Assembly (NCBI GenBank): GCA_038531745.1
Contig: JBCBBJ010000007.1
Span: 129,099-193,098, forward strand
DNA length: 64,000 nt
Direction of reading: 5' to 3'
Origin: CALLPQ01 sp038531745
GTDB taxonomy: Bacteria; Pseudomonadota; Alphaproteobacteria; Caulobacterales; Parvularculaceae
Shown: positions 35,814 to 45,558 of the stretch, in pieces
How the letters are laid out: each line of letters begins with the position of its first letter
How positions within the stretch are numbered: the stretch's first letter is position 1
Translations under genes and position numbers: made by a program
Notes under the pieces: model-generated
What the model was told of the DNA's origin: nothing
The model's database searches: none
Seen by the model: the letters and a program-made list of their open reading frames with translations, nothing else

Positions 35814-36552
35814 ACGCGCTGCTGGGCAGGGCGTGTGCCATACGAAACAAGCCGCCGCGCTGCGTCTCCCGCGCTGGCTGACGCTGGCGTTTGAGCCGAT
35901 GGCCAAGCCCCGCAAAGCCAAGGATCATAAAAAACCAGGTATCCGGTTCCGGCGTGGCGGCAACCACGGAGGAGAAGGTTAGCGTGCCCCCATCAACAAA
36001 TGTGCTGCCGCCCACAAGACCAAGACCAGAGGTGCCGATAACAATAGTGTTACAGCCGCCAATACCGGCACACGCCGCCACAAAACTATCGGTGTTCACC
36101 TCAAAGAGCCCGGTTGTACCGCCCGGGACTTCGGTAAACTCAAAAATGGAGCCCGAACCATCTGGCGCAGTGAGGCCGGGTGTGGTCGCCAAGGTAAAGT
36201 CTAAGCCACCGCCGGGTGTTTCTATGATATTGCCCAACAATACCGATACATAAATGGCACCCGACGCCGACGGCACCGATGAGGCGATGTTGAATAGAAG
36301 GGACGCGTTACCCATACTCGTGGAGGTGCCCGAGATATCTTGGCCAAAGCGTAAGAAGCCAAGATCACCGGGATCAAACCGCACACGGGTGTCAGGGTCT
36401 GGCGCCCCCACAAGATCGGTCAGGTTGCCAGGCTCTGGAATGGGGCCGGCCACGCCATAGGCATTGGTGGGGAAGATGGTGGTTTCCGCCACGGCCGGGC
36501 CACAAAACCCGGCCGCAAAACCGACAATAAGACTTAGAAAGAGCGTACGCAC
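35812..36552 (-). CDS. PEP-CTERM sorting domain protein
   Basis: 246 residues. Signal peptide (LFLSLIVGFAAGFCGPAVAE). The body is low-complexity, glycine, serine and threonine rich. Near the end is ATPEPDTWFFMILGFAGLG followed by HRLKRQRQ, the PEP motif plus TM segment plus basic cluster that exosortases process. Unusually, about 20 residues follow the basic cluster (to ...MAHALPSSA). The predicted start is a GTG. It is probably exported and anchored or released at the outer surface, often linked to extracellular polysaccharide. No exosortase is in the window. Confidence 0.85.
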   Translation of the reverse strand: MRTLFLSLIVGFAAGFCGPAVAETTIFPTNAYGVAGPIPEPGNLTDLVGAPDPDTRVRFDPGDLGFLRFGQDISGTSTSMGNASLLFNIASSVPSASGAIYVSVLLGNIIETPGGGLDFTLATTPGLTAPDGSGSIFEFTEVPGGTTGLFEVNTDSFVAACAGIGGCNTIVIGTSGLGLVGGSTFVDGGTLTFSSVVAATPEPDTWFFMILGFAGLGHRLKRQRQPARETQRGGLFRMAHALPSSA

Positions 36553-36866
36553 ATCAAACTCATCCTCTGTAGGGCAAAAGACCGCAAACCTTGTTTCAAA
36601 TTAGAGAGACTGTTTTGCGATTTCGTTGCGGCGAACCGACGACTTTTCGCACGCATATTTACAAAGCCCTAACGCTGTTCTGCCTGAACCTGTTTTCGTT
36701 CGTATATCGCGCCAAGCAGAGCGGGTATGAAATGGGCGCTTGCCAGTTTCACCGTCTTCCGGTCTTGTGTGCAGGCGCGGGGACCATAACCAGATCGTCC
36801 CTTTTTTGAACCAATCCCGCCCCGTAAATGCGCGCCTCTTTTTCATCAGCCCGCCTACCCATACCA
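36553..36866. other. 314-bp intergenic region between two divergent genes
   Basis: Should hold promoters for the PEP-CTERM gene (minus) and zapE (plus). I find no clear consensus promoter or operator. Confidence 0.4.
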
Positions 36867-38006
36867 ATGACAACGCCGCTCACCCGTTATGAGGACTTGA
36901 TCGCCGAAGGTGTTTTAGCGCCAGACGCCCAGCAGCGCGCGTGCATCGCCCGGTTGACCGAATTGGCCATAAGCCTGACCCGTTGGGAAAAGCGCCAGCC
37001 AACGGGGCTGCGCCGATTTAATCCATTTAGCAGAACAGCCCCCACACCCACCGGTTTTTATATTTGGGGCGGCGTGGGGCGCGGCAAAACCCTGTTGATG
37101 GATCTGTTTTTTAACAATACGGCGTTTACGGATAAACAACGCGTTCATTTTCACGAATTCATGCAGCAGGTACATGGCGAGATCGCCCGCTGGCGCGGTT
37201 TGACTGAAGCAGAACGATTACGTGAGCCAACCTATCACCGCGACGATGGCGACGACCCCATCGCGCCAGTTGCCCGTGCCATCATCAAGCGGGGGCGGTT
37301 GATTTGTTTTGATGAATTTCATGTGAACGATATCACCGACGCGATGATCCTGGGCCGCTTGTTTGACGACCTCTTCCGTGAAAAGGCCGTGGTCGTTGCC
37401 ACATCAAACCGCCATCCCACTGATCTTTATAAGGATGGCCTGAACCGGGGGTTATTCGAACCCTTCATTGACCGGCTGACCGCGCACATGGAGACTTTCA
37501 ATCTGGCAGCGGCCAAGGACTATCGGCTGGACCGGTTGCCGGGCCAACAGGTTTATTTTTATCCGCTGTCGAGCGAAACCACTGCGCGGATGGATCGGAT
37601 CTGGGCAGGAATTATTGCCGGGGCCGAAGAAGCGTCGGAGACCATTGATGTGGGAAATCGTCCGTTGAAAATCGCCCGCGCGGCGCGGGGGTGCGCGCGC
37701 TTTACCTTTGACGAATTGTGCGCCCAGCCCCTTGGTCCGGCCGACTATCTCGCCATTGCCCAGCGTTATGGTACGATATTGATTGATGATGTGGCGGTGA
37801 TGACCGCAGAACACCGCAACGAGGCAAAACGTTTTGTTACGCTTGTAGATGCGCTTTATGAGCGCGAGGTAAAAGTGGTGATCAGCGCTGATGGCCCGGC
37901 CGATTCGCTTTATGTGGCAGGAAGTGAAGCGTTTGAATTTGACCGCACGGTCTCGCGGCTGTTGGAAATGCAGTCTAAGGAATATCTTTCCCGGGAACGC
38001 CAGTAG
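36867..38006 (+). CDS. zapE: Cell division protein ZapE (AFG1-like ATPase)
   Basis: AAA-type ATPase of the AFG1/ZapE family, associated with the division ring and with mitochondrial protein quality control in eukaryotes. 379 residues. Walker A GGVGRGKTLLMDLFF (68-81), Walker B RLICFDEFHVND (~144-155), and a sensor ATSNRHPTDLYKDGLNR. VYVAGSEAFEFDRTVSRL-type C-terminal motif (FEFDRTVSRLLEMQS). The Met at 36867 (MTTPLTRYED) fits the family better than the one 13 codons upstream. Confidence 0.93.
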   Translation: MTTPLTRYEDLIAEGVLAPDAQQRACIARLTELAISLTRWEKRQPTGLRRFNPFSRTAPTPTGFYIWGGVGRGKTLLMDLFFNNTAFTDKQRVHFHEFMQQVHGEIARWRGLTEAERLREPTYHRDDGDDPIAPVARAIIKRGRLICFDEFHVNDITDAMILGRLFDDLFREKAVVVATSNRHPTDLYKDGLNRGLFEPFIDRLTAHMETFNLAAAKDYRLDRLPGQQVYFYPLSSETTARMDRIWAGIIAGAEEASETIDVGNRPLKIARAARGCARFTFDELCAQPLGPADYLAIAQRYGTILIDDVAVMTAEHRNEAKRFVTLVDALYEREVKVVISADGPADSLYVAGSEAFEFDRTVSRLLEMQSKEYLSRERQ

Positions 38007-38050
38007 ACAACGCCAATAGACAAAACCAGTAGACGTGGGCGCGCGCCCCG

Positions 38051-39052
38051 TTAAACTTGGCCAAAAAGATTGGCCCACGCCAGCCGCAAATGCCGGGTCA
38101 AGGCGCCCGGTGGGTGCCCTGATGCTGCCCGGGCGTAGGCCGGCACCATGTGCGGGGCCAGTAGAAAAGGGCGCAAACCGGCGCCGCCGGCGACATCAAG
38201 CGCACCCAGGGCCGCACGCATGTTGCCTCGCCAGGTTTTATACTCAGTCATTAGATAATCAGTGACATGATCATCTTCCACATTCAGCTGCATGGGTGGA
38301 ACGGGTATGGCGCGATGACGGGCAAGCGCCACAAGACCGGCACCATCGCCGATGAGCCTGCCAATATCTGTGGCGGGTTCAACCGCCGGGGTGGCGGGCG
38401 CTGTAAGCTGATGAAGCAAGACAAAAAGCTGTTCTACCATGGCCCCGTCGGTTGAGCGCAACCACTGGCTGGCAGCCTCAATGTCAGTAAAAGCCGGATC
38501 ATAGAGGAGCCGGGCACGGGCCTCGATCACCAGGTCTAGAGCGCTGGCCACGGCGTCAAGGGCGTTTGCCGACCCCTTTTCACCAAGATCGACCGCATGC
38601 CCGGCCACCAAAGCACCGAGCCCGTGGCCAATATCCTGCAACACCGGGTGGGCACGCAAGCGGCGGGCCGCTGGCACCGATGAGCGCGGGTCAGGGTCGG
38701 CACAAAATTCCGCAGCGATAGCGACTGTTTCAGCTACGGCTTCGCGCCACCATTGTAACCGGATTTCGCCCAAGGGTGGAGTTGATACCGATGCGGGGAC
38801 ACGGGCTAACGCCTCGTTCAAGCCTAACCATCCGCATACCAATCGGTGCGCGGCGGCAGGCAGATAGCGCAAGGCATAGAACTGGTCCGGATCGCGATGC
38901 TTTACCGTTTCCAATGATTGGGCCCCCGACGATGCAGGTGATGGCACCCCGGGCTCACCCGGCGCGATGGTTGCAGGCGCTGGCGTAGATGGTGGCATGG
39001 GCTCAGACGGCGCCGGGGCGGGCGGAGCCTTGGAGGTGTCGGGGCGCGGCAT
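38051..39052 (-). CDS. Phytoene/squalene synthase-like protein
   Basis: 333 residues. A Pro/Ala-rich head of about 45 residues is followed by the SQS_PSY fold, with RDPDQFYALRYLPA, then GEIRLQWWREAV and HPVLQDIG, and a late YLMTEYKTWRGNMRA-type helix. The DxxxD substrate-binding motifs of true synthases are not obvious, so it may be of the NDUFAF6-like non-catalytic branch rather than a carotenoid or hopanoid enzyme; no crt or hpn genes are nearby. The Met at 39052 has an AGGAAACCC ribosome site. Confidence 0.75.
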   Translation of the reverse strand: MPRPDTSKAPPAPAPSEPMPPSTPAPATIAPGEPGVPSPASSGAQSLETVKHRDPDQFYALRYLPAAAHRLVCGWLGLNEALARVPASVSTPPLGEIRLQWWREAVAETVAIAAEFCADPDPRSSVPAARRLRAHPVLQDIGHGLGALVAGHAVDLGEKGSANALDAVASALDLVIEARARLLYDPAFTDIEAASQWLRSTDGAMVEQLFVLLHQLTAPATPAVEPATDIGRLIGDGAGLVALARHRAIPVPPMQLNVEDDHVTDYLMTEYKTWRGNMRAALGALDVAGGAGLRPFLLAPHMVPAYARAASGHPPGALTRHLRLAWANLFGQV

Positions 39053-39412
39053 GGGTTTCCTGATGAAGCGGCATTGGCGGTATAGCCCGGACCAGCGCCG
39101 CCTGCCCACCACCATTCGCGAAACGGAGCGCGGCCGCCGCCGCACGTGCGAGGCTAACCAAAACACCCGCGCTGGGCCAGGATGCTTTTTGCCACCAACC
39201 GCGCGAGGCCAGGATTGAACCAAATTTTGCGCTCAGGTGTAACAGGATCAGGTGGCCCGTTAAGTCGGGCGCCGGGCCCGCCCCAATTGGCTGGCGCGAG
39301 GCCAACAATCGCGCCTGTTTTGAGCACCGGGGCTTTTGGCCCGCTAGGCAAGCGGCGATGAACCTGACATATCACGCCCAGAATTCATGTTGACGATCAG
39401 AAAGGATCACCC
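39053..39412. other. 360-bp gap upstream of sodB
   Basis: Must hold the sodB promoter and the start region of the minus-strand synthase-like gene. I see no sharp operator or hairpin in it. Confidence 0.4.
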
Positions 39413-40015
39413 ATGGCCATTCAACTCCCTAACCTGCCCTATGCGCGCGATGCGCTGGTCCCCCACATGTCTGAAGACACGTTGAACTTTCACTATGGCA
39501 AACACCATCAGGCCTATGTGGATAATCTCAATAAGATGATCGACGGTACACCGCACGCCGACGCAGACCTTGTGTCCATCGTGCGCGACAGCGCCAATGA
39601 TGACAGCAAAGCGGGCGTTTTTAACAATGCGGCACAGGTGTGGAACCACACATTTTACTGGCACTCCATGAAGCCGGGCGGTGGCGGTGCGCCCACCGGC
39701 ACCATCGCCGATGAAATCAATAAAAACTTTGGCGACTATGACACCTTTAAGGAAGAGTTTGCCAAGGCAGGCGCAACGCAATTCGGCTCCGGCTGGGCCT
39801 GGCTTGTGGCCAAGGCGGGCAAGCTCGAAATCCGTAAAACACCCAATGCGGAAACGCCTCTGACCGATGCGAGCTGCACCCCGATCCTAACCATGGACGT
39901 CTGGGAGCACGCTTACTATCTCGACCACCAGAACAAACGCCCGGCCTATATGTCGACCTTCCTCGACAATCTGGTCAATTGGGACTTCGCCAACGAAAAC
40001 CTGGCGTCCGCATAG
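39413..40015 (+). CDS. sodB: Superoxide dismutase [Fe]
   Basis: Dismutates superoxide to H2O2 and O2 in the cytoplasm. 200 residues. Predicted metal ligands are His27 (NFHYGKHHQAY), His79 (VWNHTFYWHSM), Asp162 and His166 (MDVWEHAYY). Gln75 in NNAAQVWNH is the Fe-SOD marker. There is an AAAGGA ribosome site seven bases before the ATG. A strong terminator follows. It stands alone. Confidence 0.97.
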   Translation: MAIQLPNLPYARDALVPHMSEDTLNFHYGKHHQAYVDNLNKMIDGTPHADADLVSIVRDSANDDSKAGVFNNAAQVWNHTFYWHSMKPGGGGAPTGTIADEINKNFGDYDTFKEEFAKAGATQFGSGWAWLVAKAGKLEIRKTPNAETPLTDASCTPILTMDVWEHAYYLDHQNKRPAYMSTFLDNLVNWDFANENLASA

Positions 40016-40040
40016 GTCTTGAGGTCGAAATCAAATTCAA

Positions 40041-40069
40041 AACGGCCGCAGCATTGCGGCCGTTTTTTT
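40041..40069 (+). terminator. Terminator after sodB
   Basis: aacggccgca (40041-40050) pairs exactly with tgcggccgtt (40055-40064), four-base loop, followed by five more T after the stem. Confidence 0.92.
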
Positions 40070-40100
40070 GTGTGCACAAAGGAAGATCAGTACCAACCAT

Positions 40101-40132
40101 AAAAAAACCCGCACCAAAAGGTGCGGGTTTTT
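40101..40132. terminator. Bidirectional terminator before the TonB receptor end
   Basis: aaaacccgcacc (40104-40115) pairs with ggtgcgggtttt (40120-40131), four-base loop, with A and T runs on each side. It can end the minus-strand receptor gene and any sodB readthrough. Confidence 0.88.
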
Positions 40133-40151
40133 CTGTCGATTTAGGCCGTGA

Positions 40152-43100
40152 TTAGAACTGTGTCCGTACACGGAAGTTGAATGTTCGACCCAACTGCTCC
40201 GGGGCACCAAAGTTGCCAGCAGCAAAATCAACAATACCCGGGAAGCGATCAAACACATTATTCACCGCAAACTGAACGGTTGTTGTGTCAAACAGTGAAT
40301 ACTGCAGTGACATATTGTGGATGATCCGGTCACGCTGACGGTCATCGATCACGTTGTCGATGGTAGACACAACAGCGTCATCACCTGGTCCAACATTGGA
40401 GATGAAGGAGTTAAACTGTGAATCGAAGACCGGCTTATCCTGCCAAGTGGCACGCCAGAAGAGACGGAACTTGTCCCAGTTATAGGTGATGTCGAACGTG
40501 CCTTGCCATTTTGGATCCTCGAATTCACCAATTGGATCATCAGCTTCTTCATCAAGAACCTGTAGCTCGTTTTGAATAGCACGAAGGACTGTTGCATCGA
40601 AGCTCAGCTCACCGAGGTCATTATCGGCAAAACCGCCGAGACCAATTGCCTTTGGCGCAGCGCCAAACGCATCAGCAACGTCGAAGGAATAGCGCCAGCG
40701 ACCCTGCACACCTTTATAGCTGGAATTCGCAGCGTTGAGGCTTGTTGTTCGGCCGAAGATAACCTGTCCAGCATCATCACGAACGAAGAGATCGTTGCTA
40801 CATGCTGGCGTGTCCGGGAAACTCGGGCTGTCAAAGCAGGCACCAAGAATTTGCGTCAGGTTGAGATTGGAAATCCGATCTTCGATGTTGATCCGGAAGT
40901 AATCAACCTGCAGGCTCATGCGGTCGATCCAACGCGGCTCCACAACAACACCAACGGTGTATGAACGCGAACGCTCCGGTGTCAGAGCCGGGTTACCAGA
41001 GGTAGCACCGATAATTGATGCGTTCACAACATTCGATGTGAAGTTATCAGGGTCAATGCCAGCGGCGACACAGTTTGCGCGACGTGTGGCCGGAACCAGA
41101 CCGTCGTCAACGAACCGCGAGTCACACGGGTCACTGGCAAACAGGAAGGCCTGAACCTCCGGTGAGAACAACTCAACCAGTGATGGCACCCGGATCGCTG
41201 TGGTGTAAGAGCCACGGAAAGTCAGGTCTTCCACTGGTTTCCAACGGCCACCGAATTCCCACGCGGTTGAAGAGGTATTGTTCTCGTTCAACCCCTGAAC
41301 GTCACGAGCGCGGTTTCGCACACGGCGAACTGAGGCTTCCATTTGGAAGAGCTCAACACCCGGGATCGCATTTTCTGACCCAATGATTGGCAGGAACGTC
41401 TCACCGAAGAATTCGATCGTCCGGTTTTCACCACCTGTGGTCGGGAAGGTCGAGCTCCGCGTGATGTCGATCGAGGTGCCAAGACCCGGCGTAAAGACCG
41501 CGCGATCACGGCGCGTCTCAAAGCCAGCATTCAGCTTGACCCACCCAGCCGGCAATTCGAACACGTCACCTGTAATAGACGCGGTGAATACGCGCTGTTC
41601 GTTATCAGCAATCGCGATCCGCGGACCGTTACCGTTGATAAAGGCAATTGCAGCCGGGCTGTTCAGTGCCGCGGCATCACCAAAGAGGTTGATCGGGATA
41701 CAGCCATCGGCAAACGGGAACGAAGCAGCTGACAACCCGCCACCTTCGGGGGCGGCGTTAAAGCCTTCGACTGTTCCAGCCGCAATCTCAATGTTTGTCT
41801 GACAGACGACGTCACCTAGCTGCGCATTGCCCACGCCGCTCAAGCTGTCTGTGTTGAAAACCGCAAGGGCTTCTTCCGTAGTCATCGCCAGCCCTTCATC
41901 GATGATGGTTTGCAACGATGCATCGGAAAGCGTCACGGCTTCAATCGCATTGAAGAAGCGACCATCAACGATGCCGAAGGTTTGCGTTTCGACGTCAGCA
42001 TTCCCGAAAACGCCGGAAACCTGCCAATCGAAGCCACGCTCACCGATATTGAAGTTGCCGTCAAAACCCGCTGCAACCCGCCACGTCGTGTTTTCGGCAG
42101 AGTTCGCGCCTGATCCGACGATATCGTTGTTAAAGCGGTTAACCGCAAACGTATCCAAGCCGTTTGACGTGAGAATGCCCCGCGCCTGATCGGTCAGGAA
42201 GGGGTTGTCAACGCTCAGCCCTGTCAGTGCGCCTGAAGCGCCGCCAAAGGCAAATGTCTGGAAACCACCCTGGTTGACCAGCTCACTCGCGTTCGAATTC
42301 GAAAACGTTGTTTCGAGGAAGAATTGTACATTCTCTGTCAGGTCGTAGTGACCGAAGAATGACCCGTTAATCCGCTCAATGGGTGACCGGATTTGCGCAA
42401 CGCTATCGAAAAAGTCGATCCCGCAATTGCCGCCTTGGGCAAAGAATGCTGAGGATGTGCCCGGTGTTTCGCCGGGTTCACAAGCCTGCAGATTGCCTTG
42501 TGCGTCAAACTGATAAAAATTGCCATCTGCCAATGCACCAACGCCGAAGGATGGAATATTGGTGGCCCCTGGTGAAACGGACCCGAACTGACCAAACAGC
42601 TGAACCACCTGGTTATCGAAGATTCGAAATTCCTGATCGGGATCGCCGTCGCCATCAACGTCAACGCCAGCACTGGTACCAAAGCTCACAAGGTTGGGGT
42701 CATTGCTGAAGAAATTTGGACGCCGTGAAAGGAGGCCGCCATCCTGGCGGTTGTACTCGATCGAAAATACAGCGTTACCGCGGCCGTCAGCGAAGTTACC
42801 ACCAAGTACTGACTGCACCTGATAGCTTTCGAAATCACCTTCTTGCGCGATGCCCCACTGACCGGAAACTTCAAACCCTTCATAATCGTCTCGAAGGATA
42901 ATGTTGATCGTACCGGCTATTGAATCAGAGCCGTAAACCGCAGCACCGGCGAGCGGCACAACATCAATGCTTTCGACCAGCGCGATGGGAATCGCGTTCA
43001 AGTCAACCTGCAGGCCTTGGGCATTGTTGAAGGTTGTCGGTGTTGAGGAGGAAACGAAGCGACGACCATTAACGAGGGTCAACGTCCGCGCCGTACCAAG

Positions 43101-43430
43101 GTCAAAAAGGTCGATAAAGTTCTGACCAACCGAAAAAGCATTCTGGGCGCCGTTAAGATCGACACCCTGGCCAAAGGTCGGCACCTCGGAGAGAGCGTCG
43201 CCGATATTGGTGAAGGCCCGCTTATCGAAGGTTTCAGCACCCACTTCGAGAGCCGGGCGAACCGTATCGAGACCTGACCGTTTTATCCGCGAACCCGTAA
43301 CAACGATTTCTTCGTTGTCATCATCCTGCGCGTAAGATGCTGTTGCTGTGCCAAGCGCCATGGCAGAGACGCCAGCAGAGAGAAGACTGCTCAGCGCAAT
43401 TTTGCGCCAATCAATAGTTGAATTGCTCAT
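40152..43430 (-). CDS. TonB-dependent receptor (OAR-like, large)
   Basis: 1092-residue outer-membrane receptor. Signal peptide ending ATASYAQ. The plug begins EEIVVTGSRIKRSGLDTVRPALEVG and has DALSEVPTFGQG, LVNGRRFV and LAGAAVYGSDSIAGTINIIL. The barrel is long, with a terminal FNFRVRTQF, ending in an aromatic residue as required for BAM. The TonB box is presumably near EEIVVTGS. The ligand is unknown. The Met at 43430 has an AAGGGGC ribosome site. The frame also contains 19 upstream codons without signal character. Possibly important for peptide, siderophore or polysaccharide uptake. Confidence 0.92.
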   Translation of the reverse strand: MSNSTIDWRKIALSSLLSAGVSAMALGTATASYAQDDDNEEIVVTGSRIKRSGLDTVRPALEVGAETFDKRAFTNIGDALSEVPTFGQGVDLNGAQNAFSVGQNFIDLFDLGTARTLTLVNGRRFVSSSTPTTFNNAQGLQVDLNAIPIALVESIDVVPLAGAAVYGSDSIAGTINIILRDDYEGFEVSGQWGIAQEGDFESYQVQSVLGGNFADGRGNAVFSIEYNRQDGGLLSRRPNFFSNDPNLVSFGTSAGVDVDGDGDPDQEFRIFDNQVVQLFGQFGSVSPGATNIPSFGVGALADGNFYQFDAQGNLQACEPGETPGTSSAFFAQGGNCGIDFFDSVAQIRSPIERINGSFFGHYDLTENVQFFLETTFSNSNASELVNQGGFQTFAFGGASGALTGLSVDNPFLTDQARGILTSNGLDTFAVNRFNNDIVGSGANSAENTTWRVAAGFDGNFNIGERGFDWQVSGVFGNADVETQTFGIVDGRFFNAIEAVTLSDASLQTIIDEGLAMTTEEALAVFNTDSLSGVGNAQLGDVVCQTNIEIAAGTVEGFNAAPEGGGLSAASFPFADGCIPINLFGDAAALNSPAAIAFINGNGPRIAIADNEQRVFTASITGDVFELPAGWVKLNAGFETRRDRAVFTPGLGTSIDITRSSTFPTTGGENRTIEFFGETFLPIIGSENAIPGVELFQMEASVRRVRNRARDVQGLNENNTSSTAWEFGGRWKPVEDLTFRGSYTTAIRVPSLVELFSPEVQAFLFASDPCDSRFVDDGLVPATRRANCVAAGIDPDNFTSNVVNASIIGATSGNPALTPERSRSYTVGVVVEPRWIDRMSLQVDYFRINIEDRISNLNLTQILGACFDSPSFPDTPACSNDLFVRDDAGQVIFGRTTSLNAANSSYKGVQGRWRYSFDVADAFGAAPKAIGLGGFADNDLGELSFDATVLRAIQNELQVLDEEADDPIGEFEDPKWQGTFDITYNWDKFRLFWRATWQDKPVFDSQFNSFISNVGPGDDAVVSTIDNVIDDRQRDRIIHNMSLQYSLFDTTTVQFAVNNVFDRFPGIVDFAAGNFGAPEQLGRTFNFRVRTQF

Positions 43431-43755
43431 CGATAAGCCCCTTAACTTTCCGTATGTGGCCGGATTTCCGGTGTTCATTGTCAACACGTGCTTGGAAACA
43501 AATTGCGTCCGCCGCGAATGCAGATGTGCCGAGTTACGAATTTATGAACGACAGAGTTTTGGAGTCAATTACCGTGCTCGTTGTTCATGGGTGATGTTTT
43601 CCCATGTTGCATCGCTGCATCACCTATTCGTTGCCCGACCAAAAAAATCGACCAAACAGCTGTTTCATGTTTACCTTAATCGCCGTTTCCGTGACCATAA
43701 AAGGACTTGGCTTTGGCGGTGTACTGCTAAAAATTGTCTTTACAAGGTGGATCTC
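43431..43755. other. 325-bp divergent control region
   Basis: Lies between the TonB receptor and a plus-strand periplasmic gene. A short palindrome gtgtt-N7-aacac (43471-43487) stands 41 bp upstream of the receptor start and could be an operator. Nothing else is clear. Confidence 0.4.
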
Positions 43756-44451
43756 ATGCGTATTTCACGCCCCCGGCGTATTCGGAAACCAGTGGGTATT
43801 TATCTCACCAGCGCAGCATTGCTCTGTCCCATCGGCGTCACAGCAAATGCACAAGATAGTGGTATTGCGGTGACAGTTGAGGAGGCGCTGGTTGCGTGCA
43901 GCGCCATTAACAATCGCGCCAGCAGGCTTGAGTGTTTTGACAGCCTGTCCGCCGCGGTGAAAAGCACAACCACTGTATCGCAAACAGGAAGCGCGCCGCC
44001 ATCCGCCACCACACGGCGCGGCGCGACCGTGGCGGCAAAACCTGCACCGCCTGCCCCTGCCGAGGGTGACGAAAAACGGTTAAAGGTTGAGCCTACGTCA
44101 GAACAGCAAACGGCAGCCCCTCAACAAGAAGCCACGCCGCCAGCCAAAACGGCTGATGCCGGTGATACCCCTGCCGCGTCGGAGAAGAAATTCCTGATCA
44201 TTCCGAAAAATGACCCGACGGCAAAACGGCTACTGCGCACGCCTTTTACCAGTAAAATCCTAAAAGCATGGCTGCGCCGGGATAAGATCTACGTGGCACT
44301 CGACAATGGTGAAGTCTGGAAACAGACCTCAATTAACCGCCCGCGCATGCCTAAAGAGGGCCAGGATGCGGCTTTCACCAAAGGCGGTGTCGGCTGGTTT
44401 GTGCAGTTTAACGGTCGTGGCCCCAAAATCAGCGTAACGCAGGTAAAATAA
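43756..44451 (+). CDS. Hypothetical exported protein
   Basis: 231 residues. Signal peptide (YLTSAALLCPIGVTANAQ). The mature N-terminus has VTVEEALVACSAINNRASRLECFDSLS, a C-x(14)-C pattern seen in small periplasmic alphaproteobacterial proteins. A Pro/Ala/Thr-rich linker (~75-130) leads to a compact C-terminal domain with LRRDKIYVALDNGEVWKQ. AAGGTGG ribosome site before the ATG. The open frame runs 136 codons further upstream, into the divergent region, without support. Not recognised. Confidence 0.7.
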   Translation: MRISRPRRIRKPVGIYLTSAALLCPIGVTANAQDSGIAVTVEEALVACSAINNRASRLECFDSLSAAVKSTTTVSQTGSAPPSATTRRGATVAAKPAPPAPAEGDEKRLKVEPTSEQQTAAPQQEATPPAKTADAGDTPAASEKKFLIIPKNDPTAKRLLRTPFTSKILKAWLRRDKIYVALDNGEVWKQTSINRPRMPKEGQDAAFTKGGVGWFVQFNGRGPKISVTQVK

Positions 44452-44472
44452 ACGGCACCTCTTCACCCAATC

Positions 44473-44523
44473 GCCGGGGCGCTGCCCTCGGCTTTATGCG
44501 GTTGCCGGGGCGCTGCCCTCGGC
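44473..44523. repeat. 20-bp tandem duplication at the secF 3' end
   Basis: gccggggcgctgccctcggc occurs at 44473-44492 and again at 44504-44523. The second copy encodes the SecF C-terminus (AEGSAPAT) and the first lies just after the stop (44494-44496), so the end of the gene is partly duplicated. Confidence 0.85.
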
Positions 44524-45510
44524 GGGGGCTTTGCTCCAGTCGCGTTTGACGCCGAGCAGAAGGAGGAGTGGTGAGGCGACGAAGATCGATGAGTATGTCC
44601 CCACCACGACGCCCCAGATCATGGCGAAGGTGAAACCGCGCAGGACTTCGCCGCCGAGCACGTAGAGGGCGATCAGGGCGAGGAGCGTTGTCACAGATGT
44701 CATTACCGTGCGGGTCAGCGTTTCGTTGATGGACAGGTCGAGCAATTCAGCCAGCGGTTTCTTTTTATATTTGCGCAGGTTTTCGCGCACACGGTCATAG
44801 ACAACAACCGTATCGTTCATGGAATAGCCCACAATCGTCAGGAGTGCGGCGATGATTGGCAAGTTAAACTCAATCCGCGTCAGCGCAAAAACGCCGAGGG
44901 TCAGCGTCACATCATGGGCAAGCGCCAGGATCGCGCCCACGGAAAATTGCCACTCAAAGCGTAGCCAGATATAGATCAGCATCATCCCGATGGCGAGGAT
45001 AACGGCGGTGATCCCCGCCCGGATCAATTCGCCGGAGACAGTGGGGCCCACAACCTCTTCGCGCTCAAACGCAACGCCGTCGCCAAGCAGGGTTTGCAAC
45101 GCGGCTTTGACCCGGCCAAGCGCGGCGAATTGGACCGATTCCGCCTTATCGTCCGTCGCCTGCACGGCTGTATCCGTGTCGGTAAGCAGATCAGCCGCCA
45201 TCTCTTCATCCTGTTGCTGGACGGTGACCACAACACCGGACCGGGTGCCATCGAGGCTGTCGATCTCCTGGACCTGCGGCTCGCCAAGCCCAAGACCGCC
45301 AACCGCTTCGCGTACGGATTGAATATTGATGGGGTTGGTGTGGGACACCTCAACGGTCACGCCGCCTTTGAAATCAACGCCGAGATTTAGGCCATTGATG
45401 GCCACGAGCGCCACCGACGCGGCCAGCAAAACAGCCGAGAAGATGAAGGCGATCAACCGGCCTTTGGTGAACGCGATGTTGGTATCATCGGGGATCAGTT
45501 TGAGTTTCAT
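44494..45510 (-). CDS. secF: Protein translocase subunit SecF
   Basis: Works with SecD and YajC to pull exported proteins through SecYEG using the proton gradient. 338 residues with six TM segments. LNLGVDFKGGVTVEV is the family D1 signature, GYSMNDTVVVYDRVRENLRKY the conserved cytosolic loop, and the last helices contain GTYSSIFVASPLLLLLG. A GAGGG ribosome site precedes the ATG. It is downstream of secD with 48 bp between. The charged tail ends PAEGSAPATA. Confidence 0.96.
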   Translation of the reverse strand: MKLKLIPDDTNIAFTKGRLIAFIFSAVLLAASVALVAINGLNLGVDFKGGVTVEVSHTNPINIQSVREAVGGLGLGEPQVQEIDSLDGTRSGVVVTVQQQDEEMAADLLTDTDTAVQATDDKAESVQFAALGRVKAALQTLLGDGVAFEREEVVGPTVSGELIRAGITAVILAIGMMLIYIWLRFEWQFSVGAILALAHDVTLTLGVFALTRIEFNLPIIAALLTIVGYSMNDTVVVYDRVRENLRKYKKKPLAELLDLSINETLTRTVMTSVTTLLALIALYVLGGEVLRGFTFAMIWGVVVGTYSSIFVASPLLLLLGVKRDWSKAPAEGSAPATA

Positions 45511-45558
45511 GGGGCCCTCACAATTGGCCTTAGGCGGTGTAAAACATCAGTGGTGGGA

